From: Meconema thalassinum
Lineage: Eukaryota; Arthropoda; Insecta; Orthoptera; Tettigoniidae
Assembly: GCA_946902985.2 (NCBI GenBank)
Contig: OX336389.2
Coordinates: forward strand, 171,068,704 to 171,132,703
Length of the DNA stretch: 64,000 bases
Direction of reading: 5' to 3'
The position numbers were made by a program, and so were the translations under genes. Under the pieces are notes generated by a model that was not told the DNA's origin, made no database searches, and was given only the letters and a program-made list of their open reading frames with translations. This document shows, piece after piece, positions 34,510-44,211 of this stretch (positions are counted from its first letter, which is position 1; each line of letters opens with the position of its first letter).

Positions 34510-34925
34510 TTTGTGGTTGTTTCATTTGAGGGGCTCGGACATCGTGGTCATTCATCCCCGTGTACTTGGGTGTGTGTGGAATATTGTACGATAACCTGTG
34601 TTACTCTGATGGGTGTATTAGTGTGTGTATTTGTAATTCGGGTGAAGATTAGGAAGGAGGTGGCCGCGACCTCAAGTTACGAACCATCCGGCATGTTCCT
34701 GGAGTAGAAATGGGAAACCATGGAAAACTACTTCCAAGATGGCGGAGGTGGGAATCGAACCAACCGCTCCTCAGCTTTGCCTCGCGAATCTGAGTGAACC
34801 CCGTTCCAGCCATCAGACCAGAATTAAATTTCTTGGCAGAGCCAGGAATCGAACCCCGACCTCTGGGGCGACAGTCAAGTATTCTAGCCGCTATACCACG
34901 AGGTGGACTATGTACAAATTGCAAT
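34510..34925 (-). mobile_element. Full-length-like SINE, reverse orientation
   Basis: Read on the minus strand it begins CCACCTCGTGGTATAGCGGC with an A-box region, then GGGGTTCGATTCCTGGC (B box), AAGAAATTTAATTCTGGTCT, GGCTGGAACGGGGTTCACTC, a second GGTTCGATTCCCACC, then TTGGAAGTAGTTTTCCATGG and the GGCCACCTCCTTCC body. It is the best copy of the family seen at 22517 and 31465. The two B-box motifs are about 110 bases apart. Confidence 0.85.
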
Positions 34926-35394
34926 TAATAGGTTGATGTTAGAACCTGTTTGAACATAATTAATCAGCTGATTTTAATATTTTGAGGTTTTATTCTACGA
35001 GTGTGCTTGCATATCTACAAGGCTGATGTTTGAATTTAATTAGGCAGTGGTCATAATGTAAAGTTGACACAGGTTTTTGGAGTATACTTTTGGATTCTAT
35101 TGCATATATGAGATTTTGGATTTTGTGTTAAATTTCACGAGTTAGATTTTCTGATTTGTGTTTATTGATCTTGACATTTCATTTTCGATGATAATTTTTG
35201 AGCTTTGAAATTCCGATTTTCTGGTGTTACTTGATGTCAAGCTAGGAGCTTTTATGGCTATTTTGATCTCAATTTGATATTTTTACCTTGTTGTTTTGCG
35301 TTCCATGTGGTAGGTCACGTAAGGAATACGCTGTTTTGATTTTACGGTGAATTAGGTAGCTTTTGTTTAGTGTTATTATGATGATTTGATTTTG

Positions 35395-35630
35395 TTGTCG
35401 ATAAATATTTTGGGTTTAATGCCCCCTTTTAACTACTGCGGCTCTAGAGACGCCAGTTTGCCGGACGTTTGTCCTGATGGGGAACTTGAACGTGCCAGTA
35501 AATCAACTGACACAGCTCTCTCACATTTAGGCACCCTCAAATGCCAACAAATTGCGCCGGGATTCAATGCCCCTACCTTGTCCCAGCAGGCAGAGCACAA
35601 TCGTTGCCCCAAGCAGTCAGCCAAAAATTA
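35395..35630 (-). mobile_element. Possible second SINE family fragment
   Basis: The stretch from TTTAATGCCCCCTTTTAACT through GAGACGCCAGTTTGCCGGA and GCCAGTAAATCAACTGACAC to CGCCGGGATTCAATGCC resembles, from memory, a common insect SINE in reverse, with a weak B box near the right end. No second copy is in the window, so support is limited. Confidence 0.35.
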
Positions 35631-35814
35631 AAAAGAAATAGAGGTATACCGTTGTGTACGTCCATGTATTACATTTTAACTTCTTGAACAAAAAAATAAT
35701 ACAGGCTAAACTAAAATTAAGTCATTGTGCGAGAGTGAAAATAAAGCTTCAGTTGCAGTTCGATAATGAATAGGACTATTAAAGAGAACCAAAATGAGCA
35801 ACCACTAAAATCTC

Positions 35815-36535
35815 TACATAGAATAAGACAATGTCCCCGATTCTTGGATGTTCCGGACAATCTCGAGAACTACTGGATGGATTTTGATGCGGTTTCCACC
35901 ATTCTGTAAAGGATTTCTCGAGGAAGGTTTCTGTAGAAAATAATCTATTTATAACCAAAGGAAGCCGAGCAGTGACGATTTCAGTGGATCGAGTCGAAAA
36001 AGAAACCTACCGTCCCTGCGCCTGTTAAGCTTACGCGGGGTAAACCGTTAAAAATATCTATAAAGTCTACTATGAGTGTTAGAATTGTTCAGCATTAAAA
36101 GTTCTACAAAACGTCCGTGACAGCATGTCTCTATCTTCAATATATCGCCCACTATAAGTGATTTTACGTTTTCATTTCTTCCAACACTCTTCACTCAATT
36201 ACTAGCTTCGGAGACAGTTTACGAGCTAGCTAGCGAGCAAGCCTATCACCCCACTTTGAGCCTTCGTTCCGAAGAATAAACAGTCAAGTTAAGATTGGAT
36301 GGAAGGGGGATTTGTGTTTCGAGCACCTCGCCATTCTTAAATTACGTCTGACAAGAATTCTTAGCACATGCTATCTCCATGATAATATAATTAATAGTCC
36401 AGTCAGTGATTTTAACCCATCATGCCGAGACGGAAAACGGATATAAGTCGTAGTTCATTGAAATGGAAAGAAATACGCCTTTTAAGCTGGGTAAACCGTT
36501 AAAGATACCGGGCGAAGCCTGGGCGGGTTACTAGA
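35815..36535. repeat. Unclassified dispersed repeat
   Basis: Contains GTAAACCGTTAAA twice (near 36040 and 36490), a CTCGAGAACTACTGGATGGA segment, and a right end ACCGGGCGAAGCCTGGGCGG followed by TTACTAG. This ending is one I associate with a widespread arthropod repeat, but I cannot name the family. Confidence 0.35.
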
Positions 36536-36739
36536 ATAACATAATACTCTTGTGTCCAAAAGTTAAGCATAATCACTAAAAGAGTCGATGTATAAGAGGG
36601 CTCCGGATATAAGTTTTCATCACTTTCCAAAAGATGCAAATAGCAATAGCCTAGAGGTGACGATACCAAATAAATACGGTCAACAGGAGCGGTTTGGACC
36701 ACTCACCACTACACACACTGACGACAGGACGGGTTGTCC

Positions 36740-36845
36740 ACTGTTACGCCGAGCCAAGCCGCACCTAGACAGCCAAGTACAGTCTCGCCGAGCCAAGCCG
36801 TACCAAGACAGCCAAGCCTACACCAGCCGAGGACAGCCAAGCTTC
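36740..36845. repeat. GCCAAGC-type minisatellite
   Basis: Imperfect units such as CGCCGAGCCAAGCCG(C/T)ACC, (T/A)AGACAGCCAAG and CCGAGGACAGCCAAGC recur about three times. Confidence 0.7.
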
Positions 36846-37863
36846 ATCTGTTAGGTATCCTTCCCCACTCCCTAGTTCATTTCCAATAACCCTACCAACC
36901 ACCATCACCTCGCTCTGCGATATCCGAGCCATTCCACTCCGAGTCATATAGGCCTAATTTGACTTCGCAGGGTAAATATCTACTCTGCAAGAACCTGCTA
37001 CCAGTCCGATATTCAACACCAAACCTACCTGCTAACCATCCAACAAATCAAGCAATTCCTGTCTCCCCCGAATTTTAATACAAGTTAAACTCTTCCCTTC
37101 GCCCTACCAAGCAGCGAATAATTTCTAGAGTCTGTGATACAGTGAGCAAACTCAAATATACGGTAGCTTTTAAACGTAACAGTGCCATGACTCGAACTGC
37201 TCAAAAACAAATACCAGCATACAACCGATGCTTGATAATATGCAATTGACACATAAAATCCAGTGGAACACACAAATTAGATCACGTGTATCGCACAGTT
37301 ATACATATATACAATTAAAAATAACACTGTCATTATTTTAGGGTCCACATTTACTGATTATAACCGAAAAATAAAAAGTTAGTCCATATCAAACGCGTGT
37401 TATTGAGTATTTTTACCCTACTTATCCAGACTGACCGCAGCGCCCCAAGTGTTAGTTTGAGTTGCCAATAGCGTATTTCAAAATACGGGTTGAGTGCTGG
37501 TCACAGATTACCTTACTACAGATGGCCGACAGCCATGCTAATTCTTGGCACCTAAGACTTCAGCGCTGTCTGGTGTATGACTGATGTACTAGCAACAAGT
37601 CGACCGGTACCGCCACCCAGTGGGATGACAGTTAATAGGGAGCGCGTGGGTCGGAGTAAGGCCTTGTACTGGACGTTCTGCCAACCAATGAAGAATTAAT
37701 TTTAGCACCAAGGTTCCGTAGTTGGCACTCATGAACGTTCACATCAAACCGACTGGCGAAAGCGGGAATAGTCTGTTTTGATTGATTTTCCTCGTGGTGT
37801 TGTTGGTTGTTTTGATTTGTTCAGTATTTTGATTGTTTATTTGAATAGAATTGAGAGTCAATC
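36846..37863. other. No recognised gene; possible promoter region at right
   Basis: No domain is visible. GCCAACCAATGAA near 37680 is CCAAT-like, and the region 37440-37700 is richer in GC than its surroundings, just upstream of the THAP-like ATG. Confidence 0.3.
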
Positions 37864-37953
37864 ATGCCACTGCAAGGGAGGAAAAATTGCCAAGCACAGG
37901 GATGTAAGAATTATAATGATAGTAAGAACAATACGGCAATTTTCATCTTCCTG
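37864..37953 (+). CDS. Possible first exon of a THAP zinc-finger protein
   Basis: From ATG at 37864 the translation has NCQAQGCKNYND ... NTAIFIF. This fits the start of a THAP domain, whose first zinc ligands are C-x4-C in a CSAYGCKN-like context, followed by a hydrophobic strand before the FP motif. THAP genes often split within the domain, and a weak donor (CTG/GTGTTG) follows at 37954. A leader without transposon signatures and a CCAAT-like box lie upstream. The remaining ligands were not found downstream on this strand. It may be a host gene, a THAP-bearing transposase, or chance; the short length limits certainty. Confidence 0.4.
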
Positions 37954-38296
37954 GTGTTGACCATGTGTAAAACTAGTGGGCAATATGGACTACTCTCGAA
38001 TAAAAATATATACAGAATAAATGTGTGCATTTCATCTCTTGTTTGTTTTCTTACCCATTCTCCTTTGCATTGCAATAAAATTTGTGGTTTAGGGCTAAGG
38101 GGAGGGGTGGGTGGCAGCGGGCATGGTAGGCCAAAAGTGAGGTTATGGCAAAGTAGTGTGTGCATTTGGACAGTTTTCTTCATATTCATCGAATATCCCA
38201 ACAATTCTTTAATTTTTAATTAGCCTAGAGGTGAATTAAGCTCTAGAACGGCATAACTGTGTCCTTCGTGACAAATCTATAGCCAACATTGATATA

Positions 38297-39761
38297 CACA
38301 CATCAAAAAAAGTTTTGCATCACCTCGGTTCCCAGATCTCCGGCATATAGACGTTGACTGTGTATATTGTATCAAAGATACAGTCCCTTTGACTGTTCAT
38401 AGATGTCACTAAAACTGCTCAAAGATGTAAACAACCATGCATGAGCAGGGCCTATTAGACGGAGGGGGTACGACAGCCGATCAGTTCCAGTCATTCCACC
38501 AGGACGAAGGTACGCTGCTCATGTTGTCTGTAGTTCTACCATGCCTAGAAGGTCAATACCGCAGTTCGATCGCGTCCGCATTGTTACTTTGTGTCAAGAA
38601 GGGCTCTCAACAAGGGAAGTTTCCAGGCGTCTCAGAGTGAACAAAAGCGATGTTGTTCGGACATGGAGGAGGTACAGAGATACAGGAACTGTCGATGACA
38701 GGCCTCGCTCAGGCCGCCCAAGGGCTACTACTGTAGTGGATGACCGCTACTTACGGATTGCCGCTCGGAGGAACCCTGACAGCAATGCCACCATGTTGAA
38801 TAATGCGTTTCGTTCAGCCACAGGACGTCGTGTTTCAACTCAAACTGTGCGCAATAGGCTGCATGATGCGCAACTTCACTCCCGACGTCCATGGCGAGGT
38901 CCAGCTTTGCAACCCCGACACCATGCAGCGCGGTACAGATGGGCCCAACAACATGCTGAATGGACCCCACAGAATTGGCATCACGTTCTCTTCACCGATG
39001 AGTGTCGCATATGCCTTCAACCAGACAATCGTCGGAGACGTGTTTGGAGGCACCCTGGTCAGGCTGAACGTCTTAGACACACTGTTCAGCGAGTGCAGCA
39101 AGGTGGTGGTTCCCTGATGTTTTGGGGTGGCATTATGTGGGGCCGACGTACGCCACTGGTGATCATGGAAGGCTCCGAAACGGCTTTACGATACCTGAAT
39201 GACATCCTCCGACCCATAGTGCAACCATATCGGCAGAATATTGGAGAGGCATTTGTCTTCATGGACGACAATTCTCGACCTCATCGTGCACATCTTGTGA
39301 ATGCGTTCCTTCAAGATAACGACATCGCTCGACTACAGTGGCCAGCATGTTCGCCAGACATGAACCCTATCGAACATGCCTGGGATATGTTGAAAAGGGC
39401 TGTTTATGGACGTCTTGACCCACCAACCACTCTGAGAGATTTACGCCGAATTGTCGTTGAGGAGTGGGACAATTTGGACCAACAGTGTCTTGATGAACTT
39501 GTGGATAGTATGCCACGACGAATACAGGCATGCATCAATGCAAGAGGACGTGCTACTGGGTATTAGAGGTAGTGGTGTGTACTGCAATCTGGACCACAAA
39601 TGCTGCAAGTCTAGCTGTATGCTGGTACAACATGCAATGTGTGGGTCTCATGAGCAATAAAACGAGCTGAAATGTTGTTTGTGTTGATCTCTATTCCCTT
39701 TGTATTTAAAGGTTCCGGAACTCTTGGAACCGAGGTGATGCAAAACTTTTTTTGATGTGTG
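38297..39761 (+). mobile_element. Intact Tc1-like transposon, copy 2
   Basis: It is 1465 bp, identical in length to copy 1 at 24519-25983 but inverted. It has the same 36-bp perfect ends (CACACATC ... CTCGGTTCC) and TA on both sides (38295-38296 and 39762-39763). There are a few point differences from copy 1 and no indels that I noticed. Confidence 0.95.
38541..39566 (+). CDS. Tc1-like DD34E transposase, 341 residues
   Basis: Open from ATG at 38541 to the stop, with the same domain order as its twin on the minus strand: two helix-turn-helix units, GRPR at 58-61, and the DDE triad Asp153, Asp243, Glu278. The residues particular to this copy are I6, K35, R116, Q144, I208, E236 and V306. None is catalytic, though K35 lies in the first DNA-binding region and E236 is seven residues before Asp243. 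The enzyme should bind the element ends and join them to TA sites if expressed. No promoter beyond the 5' UTR is obvious. Confidence 0.95.
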   Translation: MPRRSIPQFDRVRIVTLCQEGLSTREVSRRLRVNKSDVVRTWRRYRDTGTVDDRPRSGRPRATTVVDDRYLRIAARRNPDSNATMLNNAFRSATGRRVSTQTVRNRLHDAQLHSRRPWRGPALQPRHHAARYRWAQQHAEWTPQNWHHVLFTDECRICLQPDNRRRRVWRHPGQAERLRHTVQRVQQGGGSLMFWGGIMWGRRTPLVIMEGSETALRYLNDILRPIVQPYRQNIGEAFVFMDDNSRPHRAHLVNAFLQDNDIARLQWPACSPDMNPIEHAWDMLKRAVYGRLDPPTTLRDLRRIVVEEWDNLDQQCLDELVDSMPRRIQACINARGRATGY

Positions 39762-39765
39762 TATA

Positions 39766-40376
39766 TCAAAATGTATTATTTTCCTATCTGGACGTATATT
39801 TCAGCGCCTAGCGAAAGGCGCAGTTATGTTTGTGTTATTTTCATCAATAATCAATAACTCATCGCAGAACATACTGTTCATTTACGTGTAATAAAGGCTA
39901 CATTCATATGACTTTTTACTTTTTATGTTGCCAGACTTGCCAGTACAATCCATAGCCTCAGGCGGTGTTCTCTCTCGGAAATTCTATAACCAAAAGTGAC
40001 GAATCTCTTATACTTACATGATCCTTGGCGCCACCTATGAGCAGATCTTGTAAACACTAACCCTCCCCCCCCCCCCCACCGCGCCATCCCGCCCCTTATC
40101 CTCGTTCCGCTAAATATTCTCGTCCTAATTGCTCTGCCCACTTCAATGTTCCGAAAATCACAAACTTCCCAATACTTATGGCACGTTTTTAAGTGTGGAG
40201 ATAATAATATGATCTACAAAAAATAAATAACATTCAAAATACCAATAACAGAAAAAGAAAAGAAAAAAATAACACCAAAGTGGGAAATTGTGAATTTCAG
40301 AACTGTGAAATGAACAATCACAGCATTTAGGACATGACCTCATCAATAATAAATTAATTGTTTACATACGTGCAAC
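39766..40376. other. No recognised gene; poly-C run
   Basis: AT-rich with a 13-14-base C run near 40062-40077. Near the right end it may hold the 5' UTR of the CR1-like LINE. Confidence 0.4.
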
Positions 40377-41348
40377 ATGGCGCCCAAGAATAGTAATGTT
40401 ATATGTACCTCCTGTAAAGTTTCCCTGAAGGAGAATGAAAATTTCGTACAATGTGACGGAAAGTGTGGTGAAGTGTTTCATCTAAACTGTGCTCGTGTGA
40501 CGAACGCCGTTTTTAAAGCAATGATTGCAAATCCGGGCGAAATTCTGTGGCATTGTAAACAATGCAAACATAACCCAAATTCAATCAGGACAGCTACATC
40601 TAGTTTTCAGCCGAATAAGGTCAAACTGGACACTGTAAGTTTATGTGAAGCAGTTAACAATATGCAACAAGTGCTAAAAGATGTTTGTAACTCTCTGGAG
40701 TATCAATCAAAAAAATTTGATGAACTATTGGAGGAAAATATCACACTAAAATCTTGCATTGACCAACTCACCCAAGAGGTTAACAACACTAAAGTTGAGA
40801 ATGGCTTGCTTAAAGAACAAAATGGGCATCTTAAGAGGCAAGTTAATGACTTGGAGCAATACTCCAAGAATTACAACCTTGAAATCGCCGGGATACCAGT
40901 CTCCGAACACGAGAATGTGTATAATATTGTGGCTCAAGTGGCAGGTGCAGTTGGTGTTGAAGTTGATACTGATAGGGACATTGAATATTGCCACCGACTT
41001 CCATCCTTTACAGATAAGGATGGAAAGAAGAAAACGACCCTCCTAGTAGCAACATTTTATTCCCGCCAAACTAAAAACATGATCATGAGCAAAAATCGCA
41101 AACATGGAAAACTTCTTTGCACAGATATCAAGATCAACGGAGACTCGCCAGTGTATATAAATGAACATTTAACCAAAGACAACCAAAACTTATATTGGCT
41201 TGCCAGGAATTCAAAACGGACAATGAATTATACATTCGCATGGACCAGGAACGGGAAGATCTTCATGAGGAAAAATGAAAACAGCCCGATTCTACAAATC
41301 AAGACTGCAGCTGATCTACCAACAGTTCATGGGAATCAAGGAAACTGA
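40377..41348 (+). CDS. CR1-like LINE ORF1: PHD finger, coiled coil, baculovirus FP-like domain
   Basis: The 323-codon ORF starts with a C4HC3 PHD finger: Cys10, Cys13, Cys26, Cys30, His35, Cys38, Cys60 and Cys63. A coiled coil follows at about 75-160 (LKDVCNSLEYQSKKFDELLE and onward). The C-terminal part has LEIAGIPVSEHENV, DIEYCHRLPS and a YINEHLTKDNQNL ... YTFAWTRNGKIFMRKNE block. This is the RNA-binding FP25K-like module found in many CR1/L2 ORF1 proteins. ORF1p coats element RNA in the particle. The frame is fully open. It is followed by ORF2 on the same strand, broken, so the element cannot move by itself. Confidence 0.88.
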   Translation: MAPKNSNVICTSCKVSLKENENFVQCDGKCGEVFHLNCARVTNAVFKAMIANPGEILWHCKQCKHNPNSIRTATSSFQPNKVKLDTVSLCEAVNNMQQVLKDVCNSLEYQSKKFDELLEENITLKSCIDQLTQEVNNTKVENGLLKEQNGHLKRQVNDLEQYSKNYNLEIAGIPVSEHENVYNIVAQVAGAVGVEVDTDRDIEYCHRLPSFTDKDGKKKTTLLVATFYSRQTKNMIMSKNRKHGKLLCTDIKINGDSPVYINEHLTKDNQNLYWLARNSKRTMNYTFAWTRNGKIFMRKNENSPILQIKTAADLPTVHGNQGN

Positions 41349-41575
41349 AGGTATGTTTGCCTGAGCCAAGTGATCAATCAATATTTCATGAAATTCTGTT
41401 TCTAAGTGAGTATAAAGTAATTATGGAAGTACCTTGAAATAAAACAACTAACTTACGGTATGGCATCAGATAACGAAGTAGACCTTAATTTCCAAGATAT
41501 TACTTCAAACATTGTAAACAGTACTCAAGACTTGAACAAATTAATTAGCTTTAACATTTATAATATAACATTACT

Positions 41576-43935
41576 GTGGGAATTAAAATCATGCACCTAA
41601 ATATATGTGGCATGATAACAAATTTTGAAAGTATGCTAGTTATGCTCGATCAACTTGATCATAAACCAGATGTCATTATACTGTCTGAAACTCAGCTCAT
41701 TGAGGATATATCATTTGCTATTTTAGGATATAATGAGTACTTCATACCACCTCAAAATTCTACCCATGACAGCATAAAGATATATGTGCATGAAAACCTC
41801 ATTCAAAATATTACAATATCTACTGTAAAAACACTGAAAGCTGCAAATACTAGCCTACTCACCTTCATATATAAAAAGAAAGATACATGATACTTGCTAT
41901 ATACAGATCACCCTCCACAAGCCCAAAGAAATTCATAGAAGAACTAGGAAATACTCTCCAGCACTTGCCCACAGCTACACACAGTATATTAATAGGAGAT
42001 ATAAATATTGATATTTTTAAATCCTACAAGGCAATATGCCCAAAATATTAAGAATGAGTATTTAAATGTATTACATGCAAATGGTTTCATTTCGTACATA
42101 AACTCACCAACTAGAATAACCCCAAAATCCAGAACATGTATCGATCACATACATGTTAAGTCCCACAGAAACAGCAACTTTGACCCTTTTGTTCTGCATA
42201 CACAGATCACAGTCCTACATTTCTCATACAAAATAAATCTCAAAAATACACTCCACAAACAGGAGAAAATACTTTGAAATATGTAAGAATAAATTATGAA
42301 ACTCTAAAACAATCCTTAACTAAGGAAACTTGGGAATCCATCATAACTGAACATGATACTAACAAAGCAGCTGATAGTTTCATTAAATTACTGACTCAAT
42401 ACATCTATGAACACTCTACTACCATAAATAACTTAAGATCAAAATTTAAAAAAATTACTCCATGGATCACAACTGGAATTTTAACTTCTATTAGAATAAG
42501 AGATAAATTACATCAGAAAATTGTTAAACAAAGGGAGAGATCCCCAAACAGTGATGAGGTCCGAGAAACTGTTAATAAACATAAATTGTACAGAAACTGG
42601 ATAAACAGGCTTGTTAAAATAGCAAAAGAAAGGTACTATTCCAAACAAATTATGTCAAACTCCAATAATTCTAAAGTCCTTTGGAAAAATATTAATGATA
42701 TAACATGTAGGAAGGGAAATAAATCTTCAGCTGTTGACAGCATATTTATCAGAGACTCACAAGAAACATCCCAACCAGCTGCCATTGCAAACAAATTTGT
42801 AGACTATTTTAGTAACATAGGTTTAGAACTTTCTGAAAAGATAAGTAATACAAGAAAGGAACCTGACAACACAAATGCACTTGATTGCACTGCAAAATCT
42901 CAACCTCAGTCTAACTTTTTTATACCCATAACAAAATCAGAAATAACAAACCACATAGCTGCTCTAGAAGATAACTCAGCAAATGGCTATGATAATGTCT
43001 CTAGTAAAACAATTAAGATAATTAGTTCAGAAATTCTACTGCCACTGCACCATATTTTTAATTTATCACTAACGAAGGGGCAATTTCCAGACTCATTCAA
43101 AATTGCCATCATAATCCCAGTCTATAAATCAGATGATAAAAGAGAGTTAAATAACTATAGACCAATTTCCCTCACAACCCACCTCTCTAAGCTACTAGAG
43201 AAATGCATCAAAACCAGATTACTTAACTATCTGAATAAGTTCAACATATTGTCACCAAATCAGTTTGGTTTTAGACCAAACACTAGTACTCAAGATGCGA
43301 TATTCTCCCTTACTGATAATTTGTATAAAGCCATCGATGGTTCTAAAAGAACAATTTCTGTGTTCCTGGATTTAAAAACGGCCTTTGACACCGTGGACCA
43401 CAATATACTCATTAGAAAACTGGAAAAGGAGGGTATTCGTGGTACTCCTCAAGAACTAATAAAAAGTTTTCTTTTTAACAGAATTCAAAAGGTACGAATC
43501 AAAGATACTCTAAGTAGAAGTGCTGAAGTAAAAATTGGAATTCCCCAAGGAACAGTTTTAGGTCCTATTCTTTTTCTGTTATATATTAACGATTTGTGTG
43601 AGCTGAACTGTAATGCGATGATTACCTCATATGCTGATGACACTGTCGTCACAGTCACAGGAACAACTTGGGAGGACACTTTTAATAGAACACAAGAAAC
43701 CCTTGCTACAGTCCAAAAATGGCTAAGAAACCACCTCCTTACCTTAAATGAAACCAAAACACAATACCTATGCTTCTCACACAACAAAACATTACAACCC
43801 ACAGACAATTTAACACTGAAGATCCACACACCAAATTGTAACAATGGCGAAAGATGCAACTGCTATACCCTACAGAAATCAATGAATGCTACATATTTAG
43901 GGATTATTATAGATAGTCATTTAAAATGGAATATA
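41576..43935 (+). pseudogene. CR1-like LINE ORF2, endonuclease and RT, 5' part
   Basis: The endonuclease begins IKIMHLNICGM and has ILSETQL; it breaks at 41888, where another frame gives AIYRSPS and ILIGDINID, and again at 42048. The later PTRITPKSRTCIDHIHV block is readable at 42008-42277. RT spans 42274-43935 with ISLTTHLSKLLEKCI, NQFGFRPNTSTQDAI, FLDLKTAFDTVDHN, GIPQGTVLGPILFLLYINDL and MITSYADDTVVTV (YADD). The frame ends at SHLKWN, where the opposite-strand LINE is inserted. The continuation is at 46819-47383. ORF2 is inactive because the endonuclease is frameshifted and the RT is interrupted. Confidence 0.88.
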
Positions 43936-43995
43936 ATGATATTTATTGCAACCAATGGTCAAATACAATAATAATTAAAATTGCACACAATGAAG

Positions 43996-44211
43996 TCATG
44001 TACAGAATTCTGTTAATGTCACTGTTCTCTTGCTACAAACTTTTGCGTGATATCTTTCACATGACTTTCCACACAACTCACACCTACAGTTCTCGTCTGG
44101 GTTGTGGTATACCTTCTTGCAGCGCAGCTTGAAATGAAAACCATGAACAGCGAAACGTGTCATGAAATGGCGAAGTTCATACATAGAATTCCTCCACTCT
44201 GAGGTCATCAT
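43996..44211 (-). pseudogene. C-terminal zinc-knuckle of the same LINE ORF2
   Basis: This 71-codon frame overlaps the end of the 869-codon frame by four bases and carries MYELRHFMTRFAVHGFHFK, then CRCELCGKSCERYHAKVC. The first block matches the end of the related LINE at 32080 (YELRHVMTRYATQGYH), proving it belongs to the same ORF. The C-x2-C ... H-x4-C knuckle is a nucleic acid-binding tail typical of several LINE clades. A single-base frameshift separates it from RT. Confidence 0.8.
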
